Below are positions 55,477 to 64,000 of a DNA stretch of 64,000 nucleotides, piece after piece. Both the position numbers and the translations under genes were made by a program. The stretch lies in assembly GCA_965240325.2 (NCBI GenBank), contig OZ251225.1, positions 1,612,001 through 1,676,000 on the forward strand. Reading direction: 5' to 3'. The stretch is from Rebecca billardiae RCC1528 (lineage: Eukaryota > Haptophyta). Under the pieces are notes generated by a model. It was not told the DNA's origin and searched no databases. It worked only from the letters and a program-made list of their open reading frames with translations. Numbering within the stretch: position 1 is the stretch's first letter; every line of letters begins with the position of its first letter.

Positions 55477-56220
55477 ATGCCGAAGGAGCAGGTGTGGCCG
55501 GCCGTGGAGGAGCTGTCCTGGTTCACAGTCCACCAGTCGATTCGAAAGGACCTCGATGAGATGAAGGCCGCCCTCACGCGGATGTCGCGCGCGAAGCAGC
55601 TTGAGGCGTGGGAGATCCCGACGCTGAAAAAGTGGTGGCACGCGTTCGCGGACTTCGTCCACGGCCACCATGGCATCGAAGATGCCTATTTTTTCCCGGC
55701 GTTCTCCAAGCGGTTTGAGCTGCCGTCCGCACTCGGCCCTGCTCACGAGACTGTCGATTGGCACATGCTCGTCATCGGCACTGCCATTGACGCGTGTACG
55801 GAGCAGGCCGGCATCCCCTTCATCCTCGAGGCCTTCGTCAAGTTTGACAAGTTCTTCCGCCCGCACCTGCGGGAGGAGGAGCGCGCCGTGCTGCCGAACG
55901 TCCAGAAGAAGTTCACCTACGCGGAGTGGCAGAAGATCGAGCACAGCTTCCAGTCGAAGCTGCAGTGGTATGATCCCGGTCACATGTGGCGCACGTTTGG
56001 GGACGACATGGCGCGCAAGCGCCAGCACGGCATCCAGATTCTCGGGATCCCGCCGGTCGTATTCGACAACGTCATCAAGAAGCGCGTCGAGCGCTTTACG
56101 GTCGAACACGACTACCTTCTCCTCGAGCTCGTCGACCCATCGCTCAAGCCCAAGCACGATGAGCACCGCAAGCGGTTCATGAAGGGCGCCGGCAAGGCTG
56201 GGCCCTGTGTGGTGATGTGA
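55477..56220 (+). CDS. Hemerythrin-like (HHE) protein with CaaX box
   Basis: 247 residues from ATG 55477; an in-frame ATG at 55336 would add 47 poorly coded residues. The fold is a helical bundle that binds a di-iron site. Visible ligands are H19, H65 and E68 in HGHHGIEDAYFFPAF, H90 and H96 in HETVDWH, and H130 and E134 in FRPHLREEERAVLPNV. A further motif, EHDYLLLELV, lies near residue 215. Such proteins sense or bind oxygen, iron or nitric oxide. The last four residues, CVVM, form a CaaX prenylation signal with Met at X, predicting farnesylation and membrane attachment. A basic stretch (HRKRFMKGAGKAG) precedes it. That combination is unusual. Family confident; role unknown. Confidence 0.88.
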   Translation: MPKEQVWPAVEELSWFTVHQSIRKDLDEMKAALTRMSRAKQLEAWEIPTLKKWWHAFADFVHGHHGIEDAYFFPAFSKRFELPSALGPAHETVDWHMLVIGTAIDACTEQAGIPFILEAFVKFDKFFRPHLREEERAVLPNVQKKFTYAEWQKIEHSFQSKLQWYDPGHMWRTFGDDMARKRQHGIQILGIPPVVFDNVIKKRVERFTVEHDYLLLELVDPSLKPKHDEHRKRFMKGAGKAGPCVVM

Positions 56221-57796
56221 GTCGACGGACAGTCATTGGCGACTAGTTTCATCTCTGCTCCGGCTTTGGTCCCCCCCATAAGCACCGCCGTATCTTGGCC
56301 CCCAACTGAGAACTCCAGGCGGAGTGGCGGACCGCGTGCGCGGTGGAGACTGTCCCTGTCTTACGACACTACTTGGACCGGGCCGCGGAGCCCGGGCGGC
56401 GGAGCCCGGGCTGGGCGGCCGGGCCGGGACCCACTGGGACCCGACTCGGCGACTCGGGGCACTGGCTGACTCTGCATGAGGCGACCGTTGGCGACTGCTA
56501 CTGAGTAATGACGAGTAGACGAACTAGCTGGCCGCCGATTATATATCGGAGCGGCCGTCTTCAATTCGTAGAGGCGGGAGAGTGGGGAGAGTGGCAGAGC
56601 CCCACTGGCGGGGGGTGCGTGGCCCAAAATCCAACTTCCTGTCGTCTTGAGATGAGGCTCTCAAACTTCGGGATGTCAATATTCGCCTGAAATGAGCTGG
56701 GGTCACGCTGACAAGTTTTGCGAAAAAAATTCACATACTGGAGATATACGACCTCAATCTCGACGCGATCTCGGCAACATTAGTAGGGGAGATACACGAT
56801 CTCCAAGGTGATCTCGCTATTTGCACCAGAATCGCACTACCGTCTAGATCACATTTTGGCAGTCTGAAATTGGCACAGGCGGATTCTACACCCTGGAATT
56901 AAGCCTTAACGCCTACTAACTAGTTCGTCCAAGTAGTGTGATCGTTCATGCTAAGAGATTTCGGGAGATTGTGGCACCCGAGAGTGTAACGGTCGGAGCT
57001 CTGACCCCACTATTCAACTCTATAGGACGAATAATATATATATGGTATATATATGTACCACCATTATAATATATTAATATTTCATCTGACGAATGCGCGC
57101 GCGCAATGATATCGATTGAGACCGACGCAGTCGGGCTGTCGGCAGTGACAGCGTCAGACGTCAGCACTGCTCATGCTGTTCTACTAAGAGTGCGCGCAGC
57201 AGAATTTGAGTCTGAGAATAGTGATCCGGCCGCCGCCATCAACTCTCTGAGTGAACTCTGTCGTCAGTAACAGTCTCAGTGCTGCTGACGATGAGTGATG
57301 AGGCCCGTAGGCGCGTAGTACCGGGCCGTAGTTAGTACTTAGTGCCGATCGGACTGTGTCTGTGAGTGTCAGTGTGACTCACGGTCTCGTCAGAGTCTCT
57401 GCGGCTGCCCGGAGTCGGCTGACACTGACCGTACGGGCGTCACAGAGTCAGACTCTCTCGGATGCATTATGAGCACACGGATCGGATCGATCTAGCTTAT
57501 GAGAAATGAGACGATGATCGAGCGAGGCGAGGCGATGCTTGAGCAGCATGCCGTGCATGGCCCGATGGGGGAGTTGGGGGACGACGGCGGGCGCTTTGTG
57601 ATGGCCGTCGTCAAGCCGCCGGCTGCAAACTCGTGTGCAAGCGCCCACGCCGGACCTGCGATTGCCCAGCGACGTATTCGTCATTCGCGTTCCGATCTGA
57701 CTGAGGGCTGAGGCGTCGCGCACTGCCACTGCCGCACTGGCAGCACAGTGGCACAGGAGGCGGCGGTCGTGTAGCGTGTTGCGGCTGGCGGCCCAC
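56221..57796. other. Convergent spacer, no gene recognised
   Basis: 1.6 kb between the 3' ends of the hemerythrin-like gene and the D3-like condensin gene. It holds a GGAGCCCGGGC repeat near 56385-56410 and an AT-rich patch near 57030-57080. Short frames at 57448-57729 on both strands have no domain content. Confidence 0.6.
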
Positions 57797-60700
57797 CTAC
57801 CGCCCTCGAGTGCGCTTGGCGGCAGGCTGCGGCCGCGCAGCTCGTGCGCCGGCTGCCTTGCCCAGCGGCACGGCCGCTGGTGCCTCCTTGGCGGGCTCGT
57901 CCGAGCTCTTGTCGTTCACTTCGCCGAGCACCTGCAGCGCGCACGGACCAGGCACCGGGCGCGCCGCGGGGCGGCATGAGGCACGCGGCCGCGCTCGGCT
58001 GGCGGATCGCCCGCACATGCCGCGCGTGCACGGCGCACGGCGCAGCGGTGAGCACACGCGCGCGTACCGTCGAGTCCCGATCCACGTCGCGGCGTGAGCC
58101 GCGCCGCGCCGCGCGCTCGCGCACGCTGGGCACCTGCAGGTCCGGACCGACCGAGCCCGCCACCTCTGGAGACATGGCGAGCCGTCCCTCTGCGCTCGGC
58201 GTGCGCACTGTCTTGTACGGCGACGGCGCGGCGGGCGCGGGCCCCGCGCTGGGGGCGCTCGGCGGCGGCGCCGCGGCGGGCGCGGGCCCCGCCCGGCCCG
58301 CGCCGCGGCGCAGGTCGTACTCAATCTCGGCCGCGAGCTCCTTGTCGTGCGCGAGCGCGTGCGCGAGCGCGTCGCGATGCTCGCGCACGAGGTCGCGCAG
58401 AAAGGCCATGAGCGGCGCGAGCAGCGGCGAGCGCGCGTCGGTGAGGCGGCGGCGGAGCTCGATGGCGATGGGCACGATCGACTCGGCGGCGTGCTTCGTC
58501 GCCGCCGCGCCGAGCACCTTGGCGCGCGCGGCGGCGGCACGCGCGCCTGCCGAGCCCGCGTCCGCAGCCGTCGGCTCGTCCGCGTCGGCAACCGCCGCGC
58601 CCGCGCCGCCGCCGCGCGCGCCGGCAACGCGCATGTGCTTGCTGCCGAGCAGCGCAAGGGTGTCGGCGAGCATCTCGGCAGCTCCCGGCGCGGCCAGGCT
58701 GAGCGAGCCGTCCGCCGCGGGGCCGAGCACCTCCGCCGTCAGCTTGCCCACCGCCTGCAGCCGAGCCTCGTCACCCATACTCGCGCCGAGCGCGGCGTAC
58801 ACGGCCGCGCGGCGCGCGCGGTGCGCTGCGCCCGCCAGCTGCAGTCGCTGCTCCTGCGCCGCGCTGAGCGAGGCGGCGGCGATGGCGGCGCCGTGCGCGG
58901 GGTGCGCGACGCAGCCGTTCAGCCCGGCGACGAGCTCGACCACGTGCGTCGCCACGAGCTGCGGCTGCCGCGGCAGCAGCTGCTGCAGCAGGCAGTGTGT
59001 CGCCATCTCGCGCACGCTCGACTCGCGGTCGACGAGCGCGAGCGCAAACACGCGCAGCACCGTCGACTTCCAGCGGACGTAGTCGGTCATCAGCAGCCGC
59101 GTGAGCAGCACGGCGGTGTGGAAGCGCACGAGCGGCTGCGGGTCGAGCATCGCCAGCGCGACGAGCGGCACGTGCCGGTCCACCAGCGCCTGAGCCCACA
59201 CGCGCACACACACGCGCACACACACGCGCACACACACGCGCACACACACGCGCACACGCGCACGCGCACACACGCGCACACACACGTACACGCGCACACG
59301 CGCACACGCGCACGCGCACACACACACGAGAGAGAGAGAGAGGGGAGAGCGGAGAGGACGAGAAGGGCAGAGTGCGCGGACACGGAGCGGCCAGGGCGGG
59401 CCGGGGTGAGGCGCTGGGGTCGCGCGCGCGCGCGCGGAGGCTGCGTGGGCGCTGCTGCCGGCTGTCGCCGCGCACCGTGAACGCCTTGAGCAGGTCTGCG
59501 AGCACGAAGAGCGCGTTGTTGCGCACCGCCGCGCTCGGCGACGCGTGCAGCTCGCGCACCAGCACGGGCACCAGCCGCTTGGCGAGCGCGGGCCGCGCGC
59601 CGCACAGCTTGCCAAGCGCGACGATGGCGCCCGCCTGCACGTGCGCGCGCTCGGCTTCGGCGCCGGGCGTGGCGGCGGTGCTCGGCGCGGCGGCGGGCTT
59701 GGCCAAGCCGCTCGAGCCGGCCGCCACGCTCGCGTCGCCTGCCGCAGCCGCCGCCTCGGCTGTGCGCCCTGTCCCGTCGTCCTCGTCAGCTGCCGCCGCC
59801 GCCGCCTCGGCCGCTGCGGCCCTGCCGGCGGAGGCGAGTGCGGCCGGCGGCTGCGTCGAGGGCGGCGCCTCGTCCGGCGAGGCGGCCGCGCTCGGCTTGG
59901 GCGCGGGGACGGCGAGCGCCTCGAGCGCGCGCACGAGCCGGTCGGGGACCACTGACGCCCCCTCCGCCACGCCGCCGCCTCCCACCTCCTCGTCCGCCGA
60001 GATTGCAATCTCGCCAACGGCGAAGATCTGAGCCACGAGCCGAGAGAGTGCCGCGCCGCCGACGCCCGCGCCCGCGGCCGAGCCGCCGCTCGTCGAGTCG
60101 ACGCTCGCGGCCTCGAGCTCGCGCACGTGCGCGCACAGCTCCGCCTCGCACGCGCTGATCGGCGCGCGCCACGCCTCCGCAGGCGACACACCATCCGCCG
60201 CGCTCACGCGCGCGTACGCGTGCGCGAGCGCGCGCCCGCGCGCCGGGCTCGCGTCGAAGCGCATCAGCGCAGCCAGCAGCTCCGCGCCCAGACCGGAGCG
60301 GTCGGCGGGCGTAAGGAGACCGTGGCGGCAGAGCTGCACGATCACGGCGAGCGCGCCCGCCTCGTCCGACTCGACGCGGAGCGAGCCCGCCGGCGGCGCG
60401 CGCCACCGCCCGATCAGCCGTGCCGCGTCGATGGCGCGCGCGTGCGGCTTCGACGTGGCCGTCGTCTCGAGGATTGACCAGGCGGCCGAGCGCGCGCGGC
60501 TCAGAGCGGCCTCGTCCTGCGAGTCGTCGGCGGGCTGCGCGAGCGCGAGCTGCAGCGCGGCGCCGAGCGAGAGCGGGAGCGAGCCCGCACTCGCCAGCTG
60601 CGCGCACGCGCGGCGCAGGTGCTCAGCGTCGACTCGCTCACAGAGCGTGAGCACGCGCCAGGCCTCGTGATGATGCGCCACGGCAGAGCGGCTCGGGGCG

Positions 60701-62706
60701 GCGGCGTCCGCGCGGCCGGCAGCGGACGCGGCGGCCGTGTCGGCGAGGGGCTCGAGGAGGAGCTGCGAGAGGCCCTGCATGGCGACCTCGCGCACGCTGG
60801 CCTCCGGGTCCGTCGCGAGCGGCCCGACGGCCGAGAGCCACGCGCGCACCACCGCGGCCCGCGCCACGTCCGCGCCCGCGGCGGCCGCGGCCTCGTCGGC
60901 AGCCGTGTGTGCGCTCGCGTTCACGAGCGCGCGCAGCGCGAGCGCGGCCGCCTTGCGCACGCTCGAGGCGGTGTCACGGCAGCGCTCGGCAAGCATCTCG
61001 AGCGCGGGCTCGAGCTCGGACGAGCACGCCCCCGCGCCCTCAGCGGCCGGCGCCGGGGGCAGCGCGCGCGCGCTGAGCACGCCCAGCGCGCTCACGGCCG
61101 CGCGACGCACGGCCGGCTTGGCGTCTGCGCAGCGCGCGAGCACGAGCGACTGCAGGGAGCTGGACCCGGCGGCACCGCGGCCTAGGGGCGCGCGCGCGGC
61201 CGGCGTGATGGCCATCATCTCGTCCTCCGCGCGCGCGAGCCGCGCCGCGAGCACGAGAGCCGTGTGCGGCGCCGCCACCTCCGCATCCATCGGAGCGGGC
61301 GCGGGCGGCGTGCACGCGCGCGGCTGCGAGCCCTGCTCCGAGTCCTGGGAGCTGGCCGCCGCCTCGTCCGCACTGCTCGGCGTCGGCCCGGCGCGGCGCG
61401 CTGCGGAGGCGGCTGTCTCGAGGGCGTGCGAGAGCCACTGCGCGCCGTGGTGGCCCGCGCCGTCCGTCTCCATCTGAGACGGCGCCTCGTCAGCTTCAGC
61501 CTCAGCCTCTGGCGGCGCGCAGGACGCGGCGGGCGCGCCGAGCGCGGCTGCGAGCGCCGCGGTGCCGCACCGGTCGAGCAACGTGCCGAGCGCACCGACC
61601 GCGCGCGTGCGCACGCTGGTCGACTTGTCGCGGCTCGCGCTCACGACCACGCGCACCAGCCGCGCCGCCGCCGCCGGCGGCGGCAGCACGAGCTCCGCGT
61701 CGCGCGTTCCGGCCAGCAGCTCGAGAGCGCCTTCGCACGCCATCGCACGCAGCGGCGCCTTGGCCGTGCGCGAGAGCCGATCGATGAACGCGCAGTGGCG
61801 CGCGAGCTCGTCGTCGGGCATGGTGCGCGCGAGCGCGCCGACCGCGCGGCACACCGCCGCGCGGAACTCGGCCTTGTCCGGGGCGGCCGCCATGCTGTGC
61901 TGCACCAGGGCGTGCACGGCGTGCGCGAGCGGGCCGCCCGCGTGCCCGTGCGCGCCGATCGCGCGGCAGACGAGCGCGCACGCGTCCGCCTGCAGCGCGA
62001 GCGACTCCCGAGGCACCGCGGGCGCGGAGCTCGATTCCTTGGACAGAGCGAGGGTTGGCATCAGCGCGCGGAAGACCGTCTGCGCGTGGCCCGGCAGCAG
62101 CCGCTCCAGAGCGCCGAACGCCGCCGCGCGCACCGCGGCACTCCGGCCGGTCTGCCCGCGCAGCAGCTCGCACACGCCCTCCGACACACCATGCGCCACC
62201 TCGGCCGACGCCAAGTCGGACGCGTCGTGGAGGGCGAGGGTGAGGGCGTGCAGTGTGGCCTCCACGCTCGTCGTAGCGTGCTGCGCCTCGTCCTCCTCCG
62301 AACCGCCGTCGCCATCGGCGAGCTGTCGCGCGGTGCGCACAAAGCCGACGAGCACGACGGGGTGAAGCTGTGCGCGCGCCGTCGCGCTGAGATGCAGCCT
62401 GAACGCGGCGAGCGAGGTGGCTGGAGCGCCGTGCTGTAGGGCGAGCGTGAGTGCGAGCAGCTCACGCTCGCCCATCCCGGAGCGCGCGCTCATCTCCTGC
62501 AGCGCGGGCGCGCCGCCGCACGCGCGCAGGACGTCGCCGAGCTCGCCGACCACCTCCGCTGACATCTCCGACGCGGTGGCGTAGAGCGGATCTTCGGCGC
62601 TCGCGGGGGTGTCGCCGCGGTGCCACGCCTCAAATGACTCGGCTGGCACCTCGCTGAGGCCCAGAGCCCCCAGCATCTCCTCAAGCGCGTCGAAGGATGA
62701 CGGCAT
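57797..62706 (-). CDS. NCAPD3: Condensin-II subunit D3-like HEAT protein (3 exons)
   Basis: HEAT-repeat subunit that belongs with SMC2/SMC4 in condensin II. Exons 62706-59476, 59189-58134 and 57931-57797 give 1473 residues, near the animal and plant size. HEAT units recur throughout, such as KSTSVRTRAVGALGTLLDRC and KPAVRRAAVSALGVLSARAL. The most diagnostic stretch is RELHASPSAAVRNNALFVLADLL, joined across the first intron to ALVDRHVPLVALAMLDPQ then VRFHTAVLLTRLLMTDYVRW. This matches the D3 pattern VRNN...VMSDLC...D..IP........VR....LLL..L...YV.W. SIVPIAIELRRRLTDARSPL, then LMAFLRDLVREHRDALAHAL and ELAAEIEYDLRRG, is another D3 block. Intron 1 (286 bp) is a CA/CG repeat. The tail is basic (AAKRTRGR), like CAP-D3. 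The start chosen is MPSSFDALEEML. Confidence 0.88.
59195..59345. repeat. CACACACGCG-type microsatellite in intron
   Basis: About 135 bp of alternating purine-pyrimidine CACACACGCG and related units, ending in a run of GA repeats (near 59328-59345). It sits wholly in intron 1 of the D3-like gene. Such tracts can adopt Z-DNA. On the minus strand it reads as GTGTGTGCGC with a GA-type pyrimidine tract. Confidence 0.9.
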
Positions 62707-62846
62707 CGCGCGCGTCGTGCACGGCGGCCGGGCGGAGACGAGCAGGCCGAGCAAAGCGAGGCGGTTTGAAATTGGCCGGTCCGGCTCGCAGAGAACCTCC
62801 GGCGGAGTCCGGGCGAGTGCTCGCGCCTCGCGCGCGACACGCGCCC
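62707..62846. promoter_or_regulatory. Bidirectional spacer, D3-like gene and uL10m
   Basis: 140 bp between divergent starts, the shortest spacer of this type here. No TATA-like motif is seen. Confidence 0.55.
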
Positions 62847-63446
62847 ATGGCGGCTCGCAAGCAAACCCTCAGCAGGCTGCAGCGCGAACTCATTATCGAT
62901 GAGGTCGTGCGACTCTTCGAGCGCTCGCAGCTGGTGCTAGTGTCTCACGTGGGCCAGGTCCCGCGGCCTGCGCTCGACAAGTTCCGCGCCGCCCTCGTCG
63001 AGAAGGGAGGGGGCGTGAAGTCGGTGAAGAGCTCGCTCGGCCGCGTGGCGGCGAGCCGCCTTGGGCTCGAGCACGTGGGCCCGCTCTTCAACGGTCCCGC
63101 CGTGCTCGTGCACTCCGGCGAGGAGAAGGGGGTCGATGTCGCCAAGGTGGCGCTCAAGTTTGCCTCCGAGCGACCCGAGGACTTCCTCATCCTCGGTGGC
63201 AAGCTCGAGGGGCAGCAGATCGCCTACTCCCACGTGCCCAAGCTGGTCACGCTCAACACGGAGCAGGTGCAGGGGGAGATGCTCGGCGCCATGCATCCCG
63301 GCGCCTACGCCGGCCAGCTGCTGTCGTTCATCGACCCGTCAACCCACTACCGCGCTCCACCCGTCTCGCAGCACCTCTTGGCCACCCTCGAGACGTGGGT
63401 CCAACAACAGCGCGACGGCGACAGCAGCGCAGGCGCGGCTGGCTGA
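62847..63446 (+). CDS. Ribosomal protein uL10, bacterial/mitochondrial type
   Basis: Single exon, 199 residues. It begins MAARKQTLSRLQRELIIDEV and follows the bacterial L10 pattern: FERSQLVLVSHVGQVPRPAL, then LDKFRAALVEKGGGVKSVKS, LGLEHVGPLFNGPAVLVH and KVALKFASERPEDFLILGGK. uL10 anchors the L7/L12 stalk that recruits translation GTPases. The lack of the archaeal/eukaryotic C-terminal stalk-binding extension argues for an organellar ribosome, probably mitochondrial. No strong presequence is visible, although the first 15 residues are basic and non-acidic. Confidence 0.86.
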   Translation: MAARKQTLSRLQRELIIDEVVRLFERSQLVLVSHVGQVPRPALDKFRAALVEKGGGVKSVKSSLGRVAASRLGLEHVGPLFNGPAVLVHSGEEKGVDVAKVALKFASERPEDFLILGGKLEGQQIAYSHVPKLVTLNTEQVQGEMLGAMHPGAYAGQLLSFIDPSTHYRAPPVSQHLLATLETWVQQQRDGDSSAGAAG

Positions 63447-64000
63447 GAGCCGCCTGTGGTACGTCATATGGCTGGCGTACACAGGAGGCTCCGTCAAGCT
63501 TGAACGCCAAACTCATATATGTCAAAAAGCGTCACAAACGCGGGTCAGATTGCATCTCGCGAGCAGTCCCCGGCGTACTCCGCCGTACATCTAATTTTCA
63601 CAGTGAACTACTTAGACTGAGTCTGCCGAGGACTTCCGATGATGAGGTAGCCTGTCGGACCGGTCCGGGCTCCGGGTTGAGGTCGAGGACCGGACTCGGA
63701 GTCGGAGGAAATCGTCTGATGACTGATGAGGTCATTGAGGAGTTACCAATAAGCAAGCACGGGTCCGGCCGGCCGCCGGGACCGGTCCGCGGCACTATCC
63801 GCCGGGCACTTGCCGGGGGCGGGCGCGGCCGCATCATCATGATGATTAAATCATGTGTAGGCCCAACCGCAATGGAAAGGAGGCCCGTGAGGCGACAGGC
63901 GTGACCAGTAGCTGAGCCTGAGCGGTGTCCGACGGGTCCCACTCCCAGCCTCCCGAGAGTGGCCCGTCAGCGCCGGAGGCCGTGATGCCGGTGCGCCGCC
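63447..64000. other. Right-end spacer, no gene recognised
   Basis: Downstream of uL10m. Short frames run across it with no domain. A GGTCCGGGCTCCGGGTTGAGG-like GC-rich patch lies near 63662-63700, with ATCATCATGATGAT near 63832-63845. Confidence 0.55.

Noticed and set aside
57448-57729. Short frames on both strands past the D3-like gene
   Set aside because: No domain, no bias, and they overlap each other in the 3' spacer.

Overview
This window looks like nuclear DNA of a unicellular eukaryotic alga. The gene set is eukaryotic throughout (SMC2, kinesin-3, RPB11, UTP11, ESF2/ABT1, LYAR, a condensin-II HEAT subunit). Exons are very GC-rich with strongly G/C third codon positions. Introns are short (79-402 bp) and mostly run from GTGCG to GCAG, while the spacers are lower in GC and rich in microsatellites. 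The best guess is a haptophyte (Pavlova/Chrysochromulina/Emiliania-like). That rests on composition, intron style and the ankyrin and exostosin families, not on a marker gene, so it is moderate confidence. No rRNA, tRNA, CRISPR, prokaryotic operon or intact transposon was seen.

Layout, left to right: an unassigned GC-rich stretch (1-2359); SMC2 (-) divergent from a secreted or organellar cyclophilin (+); an unrecognised low-complexity coiled-coil gene (+, 7680-10683); a spacer with a long (AT)n tract; an exostosin-family GT47 enzyme (-); UTP11 (-) divergent from RPB11 (+); a large protein with a flavin-reductase-like domain (-) divergent from a 50-residue membrane peptide (+); a 2.7-kb spacer; ESF2/ABT1 (-) divergent from a 2052-aa kinesin-3 (+); an MMAA/MeaB-like GTPase (-) divergent from a giant secreted tandem-repeat protein of about 2550 aa (+, 32174-40306); an ankyrin protein (+); a TMEM128-like membrane protein (+); a 1.5-kb low-GC spacer; a coiled-coil/EF-hand protein (-) divergent from a BT1-family folate/biopterin-type transporter (+); a small coiled-coil ORF (-); LYAR (+); an F-box protein (-) divergent from a DxD glycosyltransferase (+); a 1.85-kb spacer with duplications; a hemerythrin-like protein ending in a CaaX box (+); another spacer; a condensin-II D3-like HEAT protein (-) divergent from a mitochondrial-type ribosomal protein uL10 (+).

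The dominant design is head-to-head gene pairs separated by only about 140-250 bp, seen eight times. Each spacer must hold both promoters. Themes that recur are ribosome biogenesis (UTP11, ESF2, LYAR, uL10m), chromosome condensation (SMC2 and the D3-like subunit), and secretion or cell-surface glycoprotein making (GT47, DxD glycosyltransferase, giant repeat protein). Exon structures were joined by hand using reading phase, GT/AG borders and family conservation. The most unusual item is the giant secreted protein, with about a dozen beta-type repeats of roughly 132 residues and a C-terminal cap like those at the tips of fibre proteins.
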